DNA of 64,000 nt, taken from Candidatus Krumholzibacteriota bacterium. GTDB taxonomy: Bacteria; Krumholzibacteriota; Krumholzibacteriia; LZORAL124-64-63. The position numbers were made by a program, and so were the translations under genes. Location: positions 2,084,083 through 2,148,082 of the forward strand of contig JAKLEB010000001.1 of assembly GCA_022711765.1 (NCBI GenBank). The letters run 5' to 3'. The notes beneath the pieces were generated by a model. The model made no database searches, had not been told where the DNA came from, and was given only the letters and a program-made list of their open reading frames with translations. Positions 42,165 to 51,421 of this stretch are shown here, one piece after another; the stretch's first letter is position 1; each line of letters begins with the position of its first letter.

Positions 42165-44054
42165 TCACGCCGGATCCGGCGGCGGCGGCGACGGATCCTC
42201 GACGCGGTTGATCTCCGCCAGGAACGCCTCGCCGTACCGCTCCAGCTTGGCCTGACCGATGCCGCTGATCCGCAGCAGGTCCGCGGGCGAGGCCGGTCGG
42301 ACGGACGCCATCGCCGCGAGCGTCTTGTCGTGGAGGATCACGTAGGGCGGCACGCCCTGGGCGTCGGCAAGCTCCTTGCGCTTGCGGCGCAGGCGCTCGA
42401 AGAGCGCCTCGGTCTCGGCGTCGGGCGGGGCGATCTCGGCGCCGAGCGCGGCGAGGGCCGCAACCCTGCGCTTGCGGGCCGCGCGCGCCGGCGCCCTCTC
42501 TTCGACGACAAGATCGCGCCGCAGATCCAGGGTCTCGTCCCCACGCAGGACGCCGCGCGCCGCGTCCGTGACCCGCAATCCGCCGTAGCCCTCCGGGTCG
42601 ACCGCCAGGAGCCCTCGCGCCACCAGCTGCCGGGCCACGCTGCGCCACTCGCGCGCACTCCGGTCCCTGCCGATCCCGTAGGTCGGCAGGCGGTCGTGCC
42701 GCCACTGCCGGAGACGCTCGCTGTCGCAGCCGCGCAGCACCTCGATCAGGTGCTGCGCGCCGAAGCGCTGGCCGGTGCGCACCGCGCAGGACAGGAGCTT
42801 CTGCGCCGCGACGGTCCCGTCGAAGACGTCCGGCGGCTCGAGGCAGGTGTCGCAGTTGCCGCATGACGCCGCCAGCGTCTCGCCGAAGTACTGCAGCAGC
42901 ACGCGGCGCCGGCACGCCGTGACCTCGCAGTAGCCGAGCATCGCGTCGAGCCCCTGCTGCTCGCGGCGCTTGTGCATCTCATCCGCGTCCGACTGCGCGA
43001 GCATCCTCCTCAGCAGCACGACGTCCTGTAGCCCGTAGCACAGCCACGCGTCCGCGGGCAGGCCGTCGCGCCCCGCGCGGCCGGTTTCCTGGTAGTAGGC
43101 CTCGAGCGACCGCGGGAGGTCGAGGTGCGCGACGAATCGGACATCCGGCTTGTCGATACCCATGCCGAAGGCGATGGTGGCGGTCATCACCAGCCCGTCC
43201 TCGCGCAGGAACCGCTCCTGGTGGACCCGCCTGACATCGCCGGCAAGCCCCGCGTGGTAGGCCAGGGACGGGATGCCGTGGTCGTTCAGGAACGCCGCCG
43301 TCTCCTCGGTCTTCCGGCGGGAGAGGCAGTAGACGATGCCGGCGTCGCCCGGGTGCTCACTCCGTAGGAACCGCAGGAGCTGCTGCCGCGGCTGGTCCTT
43401 CTGGACGACCCGGTAGCGGATGTTGGGACGGTCGAATCCGGCGACGAAGACGCGACCGCCCTCGAGGCGCAGGCTGCGCAGGATCTCCTCGCGCGTGCGC
43501 TGGTCGGCGGTCGCGGTGCAGGCCAGGCGGGGAACGCCTGGGTATCGGTCCGCGAGGACGTCGAGCTGCAGGTACTCGGGACGGAAGTCGTGTCCCCAGC
43601 GGGCGACGCAGTGCGCCTCGTCGATCGCGAAGAGCGCGAGGCCGGCGGGCGGCGCACTCCCGGCGACCTCGTCGAGCAGCGCGAGGGTCCGCTCTTGCAG
43701 GAGCCGCTCCGGCGCGATGTAGAGGAGATCCAGTTCCCCGCGGCGAAGCTGGCGCTCCGTGCGGGTCGCCTCCCCGGCCGAGAGGGTCGAGTTGAGGAAC
43801 GCGGCGCGCAGTCCGAGCTGCGTCAGGGCTGCGACCTGATCCTGCATGAGCGCGATCAGCGGCGAGACGACCACGCCCGTGCCCGGCCGCAACAGGGCCG
43901 GGATCTGGTAGCACAGCGATTTGCCGCCGCCGGTCGGCATGAGCACCATCGCGTCGCCGCCGCCCGCGACGAGGTCGATGATCTCGGCCTGGGCGCCGCG
44001 GAAGGATGGGTAGCCGAACGTCGTGCGCAGGAGGTCGAGGGCGGCGAGGCTCAT
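42165..44054 (-). CDS. recQ: ATP-dependent DNA helicase RecQ
   Basis: A 629-residue 3'-5' DNA helicase of recombination and fork repair. It has Walker A '[18 protein letters not shown]', the DEAH box '[18 protein letters not shown]', motif VI '[12 protein letters not shown]', and a zinc-binding RQC region with '[17 protein letters not shown]' and 'CGNCDTCL'. A C-terminal HRDC domain contains '[20 protein letters not shown]' and '[20 protein letters not shown]'. The length is normal. ATG 44054 fits the family N-terminus ('[18 protein letters not shown]'); ATG 44078 in the same frame is possible. It ends 30 bp from the convergent secreted-protein gene. Confidence 0.93.
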   Translation of the reverse strand: MSLAALDLLRTTFGYPSFRGAQAEIIDLVAGGGDAMVLMPTGGGKSLCYQIPALLRPGTGVVVSPLIALMQDQVAALTQLGLRAAFLNSTLSAGEATRTERQLRRGELDLLYIAPERLLQERTLALLDEVAGSAPPAGLALFAIDEAHCVARWGHDFRPEYLQLDVLADRYPGVPRLACTATADQRTREEILRSLRLEGGRVFVAGFDRPNIRYRVVQKDQPRQQLLRFLRSEHPGDAGIVYCLSRRKTEETAAFLNDHGIPSLAYHAGLAGDVRRVHQERFLREDGLVMTATIAFGMGIDKPDVRFVAHLDLPRSLEAYYQETGRAGRDGLPADAWLCYGLQDVVLLRRMLAQSDADEMHKRREQQGLDAMLGYCEVTACRRRVLLQYFGETLAASCGNCDTCLEPPDVFDGTVAAQKLLSCAVRTGQRFGAQHLIEVLRGCDSERLRQWRHDRLPTYGIGRDRSAREWRSVARQLVARGLLAVDPEGYGGLRVTDAARGVLRGDETLDLRRDLVVEERAPARAARKRRVAALAALGAEIAPPDAETEALFERLRRKRKELADAQGVPPYVILHDKTLAAMASVRPASPADLLRISGIGQAKLERYGEAFLAEINRVEDPSPPPPDPA

Positions 44055-44114
44055 GGCGGCAACGTATGCAGGTTGCATTCCCCTCGGCAAGCGACGACCG
44101 CGGCGATGCGCTAA

Positions 44115-44140
44115 TATAAAACTTTATTTATCCTAAATAA
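44115..44140 (+). promoter_or_regulatory. AT-rich promoter element with 7-bp inverted repeat
   Basis: TATAAA (44115-44120) followed by TTATTTA-TCC-TAAATAA (44124-44140), 45 bp before the sugar dehydrogenase start. The right part, read on the minus strand (TTATTTAGGAT), recurs at 55217-55227 upstream of another gene. Confidence 0.4.
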
Positions 44141-44185
44141 CACCGTCATCGAGAACCCCAGCGCCCATCCCGGAGGTCCGCCATC

Positions 44186-45664
44186 ATGCCGATCCGTCAC
44201 CGCCCGCCCGGACGTCACGCGGCCACGATGGTCGCGCTCTGCGCGCTCACTGTTGCCGCCGCTTCCCCGGCCGGCGCCCAGTCGGTCGAGGTCGCGCTCA
44301 TCGGCCTCGACGGTCCCGTCCGCCTGGTCGCCCCCCGCGGCGACCCTCGCCTCTTCGTCGTCGAGCAGCCGGGCACGATCCGCGTCTTCGCGGGCGATGG
44401 AACGCCGCTCGGCGTCTTCCTGGACGTCACGGACCTCACCGAGGAGGTCGGTGAACAGGGCCTGCTCGGCCTTGCCTTCGCGCCCGACTACCCGCAGTCC
44501 GGCCGTTTCTTCATCAACTACACCGACCTTGACGGCGACACCCGCGTCGTCCGCTACAACGTCGATCCAGCCGATCCCAACCGGGCCCTCGCCGGCAGCG
44601 CCTCGCCGGTGATCTCCATCGACCAGCCGTACGGCAACCACAACGGCGGACACCTCGAGTTCGGCCCCGACGACCTGCTCTACATCGGGCTGGGCGATGG
44701 CGGCAGCGGCGGCGATCCGCAGAACAACGCCCAGAACGACGCCTCGCTGCTCGGCAAGATGCTGCGGCTGGACGTCTCGGGCGCGACCGGCTACCAGATT
44801 CCCCCCGACAATCCCTTCGTCGGCGCACCGCCGCGAGACGAGATCTGGGCCAAGGGCCTGCGCAACCCGTGGTGCTTCGGCTTCGACCGCCTGACCGGCG
44901 ACCTCTGGATCGCCGACGTCGGCCAGAACGAGATCGAGGAAGTCGACGTCCAGCCCGCCGGCTCGAGCGGCGGCGAGAATTACGGCTGGCGGCTCATGGA
45001 GGGCTCGGATTGCTACAATCCCCCGTCGAACTGCAACGACGGGACCCTCGTCCTGCCGATCCACGAGTACACGCACGGCGGAACGCCCTTCCGCTGCTCG
45101 ATCAGCGGCGGCTACGTCTACCGTGGCAGCCGGATTCCCGGGATCGCGGGACGCTACTTCTTCGCCGACTACTGCAGCTGCCAGATCTGGTCCGTGACGT
45201 GGACGGAGAGCGGCGGTTTCGGCGACCTGGTCGAGCACACCGCGGAGCTCACGCCGCCCGGCGGCTACCTGAGCATCGTCTCGATCGGTCAGGACGGATT
45301 CGGCGAGCTCTACGTGGTCGACAAGGACCGCGATCGTATCTATCGCCTGGTGAGCGACAGCACCGGAGTCGACGATCTCCCGCCCGCCGTCCGCGTCGAG
45401 CAGAACGTCCCCAACCCGTTCAACCCCGGCACCACGATCGCCTACGTGGTGCCGGCCGGCGGGACCTCGGTCCGGCTCGAGGTCCTCGACCTCGAGAGCC
45501 GCGTCGTGCGCACCCTGGTGGACGGGCGACGGCCCGAGGGGCGCCAGCTGGCGTTCTGGAACGGGACCGCGGACGACGGCCGCCCCGTGCCGGCCGGCGT
45601 TTACCTCTACCGGCTGCGAGCCAGCGGGGTCGACGAGACCCGGAAGATGGTCCTGATCAAGTGA
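44186..45664 (+). CDS. Secreted PQQ-dependent sugar dehydrogenase-like protein with FlgD-type sorting domain
   Basis: A 492-residue exported protein (signal peptide ending near 'SPAGAQ'). The soluble aldose-dehydrogenase/HHIP-like propeller spans about 35-400. Its hallmarks are 'YGNHNGGHLEFGPDDLLYIG' (catalytic His and cofactor site), 'GLRNPWCFGFDRLTGDLWIA' and 'DVGQNEIEEVDV'. It would oxidise a sugar outside the cell with PQQ; no PQQ biosynthesis genes are near. The last 85 residues are a FlgD-like tag ('VPNPFNPGTTIAYVVPAGGT', 'GRPVPAGVYLYRLRASG'). GGAGG lies 8 bp before the ATG. Confidence 0.88.
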   Translation: MPIRHRPPGRHAATMVALCALTVAAASPAGAQSVEVALIGLDGPVRLVAPRGDPRLFVVEQPGTIRVFAGDGTPLGVFLDVTDLTEEVGEQGLLGLAFAPDYPQSGRFFINYTDLDGDTRVVRYNVDPADPNRALAGSASPVISIDQPYGNHNGGHLEFGPDDLLYIGLGDGGSGGDPQNNAQNDASLLGKMLRLDVSGATGYQIPPDNPFVGAPPRDEIWAKGLRNPWCFGFDRLTGDLWIADVGQNEIEEVDVQPAGSSGGENYGWRLMEGSDCYNPPSNCNDGTLVLPIHEYTHGGTPFRCSISGGYVYRGSRIPGIAGRYFFADYCSCQIWSVTWTESGGFGDLVEHTAELTPPGGYLSIVSIGQDGFGELYVVDKDRDRIYRLVSDSTGVDDLPPAVRVEQNVPNPFNPGTTIAYVVPAGGTSVRLEVLDLESRVVRTLVDGRRPEGRQLAFWNGTADDGRPVPAGVYLYRLRASGVDETRKMVLIK

Positions 45665-45700
45665 CCCGACGCGCGTCCGTTCTCCCCTCGATTCGACCGT

Positions 45701-46372
45701 TCACTCGCCCGCCAGGATGGCGACCGCCCGCACCGGCGCCCCGTCGGCGCCCGTGATCTTCAGCGGCAGGCAGCACAGCGTGAACTCGCGGCCGACGAGC
45801 CCGCCGAGGTTCGTCAGGTTCTCGACGATGACGAGCTCGCGGCCCAGCAGGACCTCGTGGACCGGGAAGGCCGCCGCGCCGGCGGGGTCCACCGAGACCG
45901 CATCGACGCCCACGCCGCGCAGGTCGAGGCCGGCGAGCCAGCGCGCGGCGTCGGGGTCCAGGACCGGGAACCCCTCGAAGTAGGCGGCGAGGCCCCACCG
46001 TCGCGACCAGCCGGTGTGGAGGAGCGCGAAGTCGCAGCGCGCGAGGACGTCGCGATACGGGGTGAGCAGATCGCGAGCGATCGCGCCGCCCGGCGCGCCC
46101 GAGACGTCGATCACGAAGGCCTCGCCCACGAAGTGCCCGGCCGGGTAGCTGTCGAGCGTGCGCCCGTCCGCCAGCATGTGCGCCGGGACGTCGAGATGCG
46201 TGCCCGTGTGCGTGACCAGGGTGAGCCGGTGCTCGAGAAAGCCGTGCTCGGCGACGGTGAACGCGGCGGCGATCTCCGGCGATTCCGTGCCCGGGTAGAC
46301 GGGCATGCCGGTGGCGAGCGGATGGGTCAGGTCGACGATGCGGCGGGTGGCGGGGCCGCTGCTGGTCTTCAT
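45701..46372 (-). CDS. Cyclase family protein (kynurenine-formamidase-like)
   Basis: A 223-residue metal-dependent hydrolase of the cyclase/KynB family. It has 'VDLTHPLATGMPVYPGTESP', the metal-binding 'HTGTHLDVPAHML', the partner His/Asp in 'LLHTGWSRRWG', and a final 'IVENLTNLGGLVGREFTLCC'. Family members hydrolyse N-formylkynurenine or cyclise polyketides. No tryptophan-degradation gene is adjacent, so the substrate is open. GAGGAGG lies 8 bp before the ATG. It is convergent with the sugar dehydrogenase. Confidence 0.88.
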   Translation of the reverse strand: MKTSSGPATRRIVDLTHPLATGMPVYPGTESPEIAAAFTVAEHGFLEHRLTLVTHTGTHLDVPAHMLADGRTLDSYPAGHFVGEAFVIDVSGAPGGAIARDLLTPYRDVLARCDFALLHTGWSRRWGLAAYFEGFPVLDPDAARWLAGLDLRGVGVDAVSVDPAGAAAFPVHEVLLGRELVIVENLTNLGGLVGREFTLCCLPLKITGADGAPVRAVAILAGE

Positions 46373-46454
46373 GCGAGTCGCCTCCTCGCTCGGGTCCAGG
46401 TGGCGGCATCAGCATACGCGGGGGCGCTGCGAATCACGACTGGAAACGACGCGA

Positions 46455-46482
46455 GGCCGGCACCCGTAAACGTGTGCCGGCC
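46455..46482 (-). terminator. Hairpin after the DUF7450-like gene
   Basis: Perfect 9-bp arms GGCCGGCAC / GTGCCGGCC with a 10-base loop, 22 bp past the stop at 46505. The T-tract is poor, so termination strength is uncertain. Confidence 0.45.
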
Positions 46483-46504
46483 CTTGATTCCGCGAAGCGA
46501 TCGC

Positions 46505-47254
46505 TCAGCGATGGAAGAGGGACTTGAGTTCGCTCCACGTCCGCTGCTCGGTTCGCACCACCTCGCGCTTCCAGCTGGGCACGCAGAGGCAGTCGTGGTC
46601 GAGCGCGACGACACCCCATTCGCCGAACTGGTCGAACGCGACGAGTGAGATGTCGTAGATCATCGGGGGGATGATCCGGTAGCAGGCGAGGTGGGCCTGC
46701 GGGTCAAGAATAGGGTAGACCTGGCCCTCGGCGATCTTCTCCACCGGATTGAGGAAGTAGACCGGTTCCGCCGCGACCAGGTCGGCGATGCCGAACTGAT
46801 CGGCGAGATGGACCGGCAGGTTCACCGGCTGGCCGACGGCCTCGTAGGCCAGGTAGTGATTGTGCTGCGGCAGCGTCCCGGGCTGGTTCTTGAGGGCCGG
46901 CAGGACCAGATACCGCGGATTCATGACCTGCCAGACCTGATCGCCGAACTGGTTCTCGACCTCGACGATCCAGCCGGATCCGACGAGGTCGACGGACCAC
47001 CACGTGTGGTGGTTCTCCGGGAACACGATCGGCTCGTTGTTCTTGGCCACGGGATTGGCGAATTTCGTCAGGATCAGGGCGGTGGGTTCATAGGTGCCGA
47101 ACTGGTCGACGAGGACCAGGTTGCCGGCGAAGGTGAAGGGCGGAGACACGTTGTAGACCTTATAGTGATTTTCCAGGGGCCATTGGGCCAGCGCATGCGA
47201 GCACATGACGCAGGCGAGCGTCAGGGCGAGGAGCGCTATCATCACGCGCTTCAT
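46505..47254 (-). CDS. Secreted DUF7450-like repeat protein with W-K-F tail
   Basis: A 249-residue exported protein (signal peptide 'MIALLALTLACVMCSHALA'). It has three related modules each centred on 'DQFG' ('VLVDQFGTYEPTALILTKFA', 'VHLADQFGIADLVAAEPVYF', 'LVAFDQFGEWGVVALDHDCL') with 'NPV' blocks, matching DUF7450-type repeats of unknown role. It ends in 'EQRTWSELKSLFHR', the same short tail found in three other exported proteins here. The start is certain: AGGAGGTGA lies 6 bp upstream. The 180 bp before it contain three inverted repeats, suggesting a structured leader or regulator sites. Confidence 0.75.
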   Translation of the reverse strand: MKRVMIALLALTLACVMCSHALAQWPLENHYKVYNVSPPFTFAGNLVLVDQFGTYEPTALILTKFANPVAKNNEPIVFPENHHTWWSVDLVGSGWIVEVENQFGDQVWQVMNPRYLVLPALKNQPGTLPQHNHYLAYEAVGQPVNLPVHLADQFGIADLVAAEPVYFLNPVEKIAEGQVYPILDPQAHLACYRIIPPMIYDISLVAFDQFGEWGVVALDHDCLCVPSWKREVVRTEQRTWSELKSLFHR

Positions 47255-47294
47255 GGGTCACCTCCTAGCGATCGATAGGGACGACATCGCGGAT

Positions 47295-47418
47295 CCGGAC
47301 GGAATGTCCGGACCCTCGGGACGAGCGGGGATTCCAGGATTGAGGGCGCAAGGGTTGCCGTGTGGACAGTACCACCGACGGCAACGGAGATCAATCAAAA
47401 CACGACGATATGTGTTTT
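47295..47418 (-). promoter_or_regulatory. Structured region upstream of the DUF7450-like gene
   Basis: There are three inverted repeats: TCCGGAC/GTCCGGA (47295-47313); GTTGCCGT/ACGGCAAC (47354-47385) enclosing an inner GTGG/CCAC; and AAAACAC/GTGTTTT (47397-47418). They lie 40-165 bp upstream of the 47254 start on the minus strand. No known riboswitch was recognised. Confidence 0.45.
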
Positions 47419-47691
47419 CATTAAGTCCGCTCGACGCGGGCGGCGCCTTCCCTCTACGGGCACCAGGAGCAGGATGTTCAGCAGCATGATCCCCGGACCT
47501 CCCGGGTGGAGCAGACCCATCCCCATCGACGACCGTTGCCGTCGCGTCCGTCCGTCGCGCCAACAGCGAATACAGCTGCGGTCGAGTCGACAACTACGGA
47601 CTAAAAGACTCTCTTTTCTGTGGTCCGATCGTGTATCATGCGCGCAGCCGGCCCGAACAGGCCGGGCCGGGTGAATCGGAGAGGTTTGATC
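47419..47691. other. Gap before the patatin operon
   Basis: No coding frame is seen. TATCAT (47634-47639), preceded by GTG, is a possible -10 lying 52 bp before the patatin ATG; its -35 is weak. Confidence 0.35.
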
Positions 47692-48855
47692 ATGTCCCTG
47701 CGGAACAAGCTGTGCGCAAGCGGCACGAAGAAGCTCCTGGCGCTGGAGGGAGGCGGCATCCGCGGCGTGCTCGCCCTCGAGTACTTGATCGAGATCGAGC
47801 GGGTCCTGCGCGAGCAGGCGGGCGGGCGCGAGGTCCGGCTCTGCGACTACTTCGACTACATCGCGGGGACCAGCACGGGAGCGATCATCGCGGCGGGTCT
47901 GTCGCTGGGGCTGTCGGCGGGCGACCTGCTCGACTTCTACGCGCGCAACGGCAAGCAGATGTTCGACAAGGCGTCGCTGCTCCGTCGCCTGCACGCGCGG
48001 TTCGAGGACGACAACCTCGCCGGCAAGCTCAAGGAGGTCTACGGCGAGGCGCGAACCCTCGGCGACCCCGGGTTGCAGACCCTCCTGCTGGTGGTGCTGC
48101 GCAACGCGACGACCGATTCGCCCTGGCCGGTGTCCAACAACCCCTGCGCCAGGTACAACGACCGCGACCGGCGCGACTGCAACCTCGCCCTGCCCCTCTG
48201 GCAGATCGTGCGCGCCAGCACCGCGGCGCCGACGTATTTTCCGCCCGAGACCGTCACGATCGGCCCGAACGAATTCGTCTTCGTCGACGGCGGGGTCACC
48301 GTGTACAACAACCCGGCGTTCCTGGTCTTCCTGATGGCGACCATGGAGGCGTACTGGCCGAACCGCGACCGGATCGACCGGATCGCCTGGCCGGCGCCGA
48401 CCGGCGCCGATCGGCTCCTGGTCGTCTCGGTCGGCACCGGCACGATGCCCAACCCCAACGCCGGACTCCTGCCCGACGACATGAACATCTTCTACAACGT
48501 GACCAGGATCCCGTCCGCTTTGATGTTCGCCGCGTCGACCGAGCAGGATATGCTCTGCCGCGTCTTCGGCGACTGCCGCGCCGGCGAGCCGCTCGACCGC
48601 GAGATCGGCGACCTGCGCGGGTCCGCCGGCCCGGTCGAGCCGAAGCTGTTCACCTACCTGCGCTACTCGACCGAACTGTCGCGCGAGAACCTCGACCGGC
48701 TCGGCGCGGGCCATCTCGAGGTGGACCACGTCCGGAAGCTGGACGGGGTCGAGCATCTGGACGCCATGCGCGCGGTCGGGCGTGCCGCCGCGGCGCGGCA
48801 GGTCGCGGCGGCGCACTTCGCGGGGTTCCCGGTCGCGAACGCGGCGGAGGCCTAG
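47692..48855 (+). CDS. Patatin-like phospholipase
   Basis: A 387-residue patatin-fold lipase with the oxyanion loop 'LALEGGGIRGVLALEYL', the nucleophile elbow 'IAGTSTGAI' (Ser61) and the catalytic Asp199 in 'FVDGGVTVYNNP'. It would hydrolyse membrane phospholipids. Such enzymes act as membrane-damaging effectors in CBASS (CapV) and other conflict systems. The next gene starts 1 bp after its stop, so it is co-translated with a nucleotide-sensor-like (SLOG-like) protein and a deoxyribosyltransferase-like/TPR protein. No signal peptide is seen, consistent with a cytoplasmic effector. ATG 47692 follows GAGAGG at 7 bp. Confidence 0.9.
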   Translation: MSLRNKLCASGTKKLLALEGGGIRGVLALEYLIEIERVLREQAGGREVRLCDYFDYIAGTSTGAIIAAGLSLGLSAGDLLDFYARNGKQMFDKASLLRRLHARFEDDNLAGKLKEVYGEARTLGDPGLQTLLLVVLRNATTDSPWPVSNNPCARYNDRDRRDCNLALPLWQIVRASTAAPTYFPPETVTIGPNEFVFVDGGVTVYNNPAFLVFLMATMEAYWPNRDRIDRIAWPAPTGADRLLVVSVGTGTMPNPNAGLLPDDMNIFYNVTRIPSALMFAASTEQDMLCRVFGDCRAGEPLDREIGDLRGSAGPVEPKLFTYLRYSTELSRENLDRLGAGHLEVDHVRKLDGVEHLDAMRAVGRAAAARQVAAAHFAGFPVANAAEA

Positions 48856-48856
48856 G

Positions 48857-49402
48857 ATGGCGAGTGTGGTGGCGGTGGCCGGCCGACGGATCGATGCCGC
48901 GGACGCCGAGGCCTCCCGCTTCCCGCTCGCGGCCGTCGCACGCGTCCGCGATCGGATCCGGGAGCTCTTGATCGCGCGGCGCGCGGCGATGGTCGTCTCC
49001 TCGGCGGCGTGCGGCACGGATCTCCTCGCTCTCGAGATCGCCGGCGACCTCGGCCTGCGCCGGTCCATCGTCCTGCCCGCGGAGCCCGCCGCGTTCCGCG
49101 CGTCGTCCGTGGTCGACCGTCCCGGCGACTGGGGAGCGAGCTACGACGGGATCATCGCGGAGGTCGCCGCGGCCGGCGACCTCCTGGTCAGAGAGCCCGG
49201 ATGCGCCGGCGACGCCGCCTACGCCGCGACCAATCGAGCGATCCTCGAGTTGGCGACCGGATTCGCCGCCGCGGCCGGCCTCGACCGGCTCGCGGTGATC
49301 GTCTGGAACGGCGAACCGCGCGGTCCCGGCGACATCACCCTGAACTTTGCCGACGCGGCGCGCGGACGGGGGTTCGCGGTCGTGGAGATCTCCACCCTGT
49401 GA
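48857..49402 (+). CDS. SLOG-like nucleotide-sensor domain protein
   Basis: A 181-residue alpha/beta protein with a Rossmann-like opening ('SVVAVAGRRIDAAD') and 'VSSAACGTDLLALEIAGDLG'. It continues with 'IVLPAEPAAFRASSVVDRPG' and 'AYAATNRAILELATGF'. These blocks resemble single-domain proteins of the SLOG/TIR-like superfamily found beside TPR sensors and cyclases, which bind or process nucleotide-derived signals. Assignment rests on pattern memory and should be confirmed by profile search. It is sandwiched between the patatin effector (1 bp away) and the deoxyribosyltransferase-like/TPR gene (28 bp), which suggests a sensing role. Confidence 0.55.
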   Translation: MASVVAVAGRRIDAADAEASRFPLAAVARVRDRIRELLIARRAAMVVSSAACGTDLLALEIAGDLGLRRSIVLPAEPAAFRASSVVDRPGDWGASYDGIIAEVAAAGDLLVREPGCAGDAAYAATNRAILELATGFAAAAGLDRLAVIVWNGEPRGPGDITLNFADAARGRGFAVVEISTL

Positions 49403-49430
49403 CGGGCGTCGGCGGCGGAGAGATGGCAGC

Positions 49431-50720
49431 ATGAACGTGCCGCGGGACCTGTCGGCGACCTGCTTCGTCATCATGCCGTTCGGCAGGAAGAGGGTGCAGG
49501 ACCGCGAGGTCGATTTCGACGCGATCTACGACACCGTCTTCGCGCCGGCGATCGGCGCCGTCCCGCGACCCGAGGGTGGCGTGCTCGCGCCCCGGCGCAC
49601 CGACAAGGACTTCTTCAGCGGCCACATCAGCCAGGAAATGTTCGAGTATCTCGAGCACTCGCGGCTCGCCGTGGCGGACATCTCCGGCCTGAACGCCAAC
49701 GTCTTCTACGAGATCGGCGTCCGGCACCGGGCCCGCGCCGGCGGTACGGTCATCGTCCGCCAGGCCGGCGCGCCGCTGCCGTTCGACATCAACCAGATCA
49801 AGGTGTTCGACTACCGATGCGGCGACTCCGCAGAGGTCGCGGCGTCGATCCAGGCGATCACGCGCATCCTGACCGAGACGCTCGCCCAGAACCGCCTCGA
49901 CAGTCCGGTCCAGCAGGCGTTGCGCGCGCAGTCGCCCGCCATCGATCCGCTGCTGCGCGAGGCGGAGGCTGCGCTCGGTCACGGCGACCGCGCGACCGCG
50001 GCCGCGCGTTACGGCGCGGCGGTGGCCGCCGACCCGCACAATCCGTTCGTGCGCGTGCGCCACGGGATCGTCCTGAAGGACCTGGATCGCCTGCCGGCCG
50101 CGCGCGAACAGTTCGAACGGGCCACGTTCCTGCAGCCCGGCAACGCGGCGGCGTGGCGGGAACTGGGCGTGATCGAGAACCTCCTCTATCGGGCGCTCGA
50201 GTCGCCGCCGGCGGGGATCCCCGACGGGGAGGAGTCGCTGCGGCGCGCCGTGGCGGCCGACTCCGACGACTTCGACGCGCTCGCGGCGCTGGGCGGCGTC
50301 CTCAAGCGGAAGGACCAGCTCGAGGACGCGCTCGCGATGTACCGGCGGTCGGCGGAAGTGTCGGACGGCCATCCCTATCCGCTGCTCAATGCGTTGAAGC
50401 TGCAGGCGGCGGCGACCGGCCGGCTCGAGCTGGACGCCCGGTGGCGGCGACTGCTGCGCCGGGCCGAGCGGGCACGGGCCGACCAGACGGCCAACCGGCC
50501 GCCGTACGACGCGCCGTGGTCCTTCTTCGACCTCGCGGAGATCCGTCTCTACGGCGGCGACCAGGCGGGATTCCTGGAGCGGCTCGCCCAGGCCCTCGAC
50601 CACTGCGACCACGACTGGCAAGCGAAGACGTTTCGCGACGGCCTCCAGCTGCTGGCCGACCGCGGTGTCGAGCTGCCCGGCATCCGGGAGGGGCTCGCCG
50701 TGATCGATGAATCGTTCTAG
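49431..50720 (+). CDS. Nucleoside-deoxyribosyltransferase-like/TPR protein
   Basis: A 429-residue protein in two parts. Residues 8-160 resemble the nucleoside 2-deoxyribosyltransferase/TIR-like fold: 'CFVIMPFGRKR', 'FDAIYDTVFAPAI', 'GHISQEMFEYLEHSRLAVAD' and 'NANVFYEIGVRHRA', with a probable catalytic Glu in the last. Residues about 175-429 are TPR repeats ('AARYGAAVAADPHNPFVRVR', 'ALAMYRRSAEVSDGHPYPLL') of the kind described as TPR-S sensors in predicted conflict systems. It could modify or sense a nucleotide and signal to the patatin. The ATG follows GGAGAG. The TAG stop shares CTAG (50717-50720) with the convergent DinB-family gene. Confidence 0.65.
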   Translation: MNVPRDLSATCFVIMPFGRKRVQDREVDFDAIYDTVFAPAIGAVPRPEGGVLAPRRTDKDFFSGHISQEMFEYLEHSRLAVADISGLNANVFYEIGVRHRARAGGTVIVRQAGAPLPFDINQIKVFDYRCGDSAEVAASIQAITRILTETLAQNRLDSPVQQALRAQSPAIDPLLREAEAALGHGDRATAAARYGAAVAADPHNPFVRVRHGIVLKDLDRLPAAREQFERATFLQPGNAAAWRELGVIENLLYRALESPPAGIPDGEESLRRAVAADSDDFDALAALGGVLKRKDQLEDALAMYRRSAEVSDGHPYPLLNALKLQAAATGRLELDARWRRLLRRAERARADQTANRPPYDAPWSFFDLAEIRLYGGDQAGFLERLAQALDHCDHDWQAKTFRDGLQLLADRGVELPGIREGLAVIDESF

Positions 50721-51301
50721 CCGGTCGTCTCGCGGGCCCTGCCGTCCGTCGCCGGCCGGGAGGTGATCCAGCCTTCGCGCTCGGCGACGGCCGTGATGTG
50801 GGCGAGATGATGCCGGCCGTGCCAGGCGTAGAGGCCCGTGTTGACCGCCACCGTCGCCACCCCGGACTCCGGATGCCGGAATTCGCGCGCGAACTGGTCC
50901 GGGCTCAGGCAGCGGAGCAGGGCGACCCATCGACAGTGCAGCGCGTCGAGCAGGTCGAGCGAGACCGTCGCGGGCACGAGGCGGGAGTCCGCCAGCGCGG
51001 CCCAGAGGTCCTCCCGGTAAGGTTTGATCGTGGGCCGGTCCTCGGTCAGCGCCCACTTCAACCGCAGATAGCCATTGAGGTGGCTGTCCGCGAGGTGGTG
51101 CACGATCTGCAGGACCGTCCAGCCGCCCGGTCGATGGAGGGTCGCCAGCTGCGCCTCCGCGAGGGGAGTCACGGCGCGCCGGAGGTTGCGCGGCAAGACC
51201 TCCAGGTCGCTGATCCAGCCCTGGATATCCAGGTCCGTGATCGGGTCCGGCCGCTTGAACAGGCCGAGCGGATAGCGCAGGGGATTGACTTCGTTGCCCA
51301 C
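50717..51301 (-). CDS. YfiT/BstA-type DinB-family putative thiol transferase
   Basis: A 194-residue four-helix protein very close in pattern to Bacillus YfiT (bacillithiol S-transferase). It has 'RRAVTPLAEAQLATLHRPGG', 'WTVLQIVHHLADSHLNGYLR' (first metal His), 'PYREDLWAALADSR' and 'YAWHGRHHLAHITAV' (two more metal His). It probably binds Zn or Ni and conjugates a small thiol to electrophiles. GTG 51301 follows GGGGAGG at 4 bp. Its stop lies within the stop tetramer of the TPR protein. Confidence 0.88.
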   Translation of the reverse strand: MGNEVNPLRYPLGLFKRPDPITDLDIQGWISDLEVLPRNLRRAVTPLAEAQLATLHRPGGWTVLQIVHHLADSHLNGYLRLKWALTEDRPTIKPYREDLWAALADSRLVPATVSLDLLDALHCRWVALLRCLSPDQFAREFRHPESGVATVAVNTGLYAWHGRHHLAHITAVAEREGWITSRPATDGRARETTG

Positions 51302-51421
51302 GGGACCTCCCCCTGACCGCGCGCCGGTGCGTGTGCGGGCGGCGGCGGCCCGCTCCGGTCATGGTCGTCCTGACCTACCTGAAATAACCACGATGGCGCC
51401 ACGACGCCAGGCTAGGAGACA

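Noticed and set aside
49335..51362. A 675-codon minus-strand frame over the deoxyribosyltransferase-like/TPR and DinB genes
   Set aside because: The DinB-family protein in its own frame matches YfiT closely, and the long frame has no family features.
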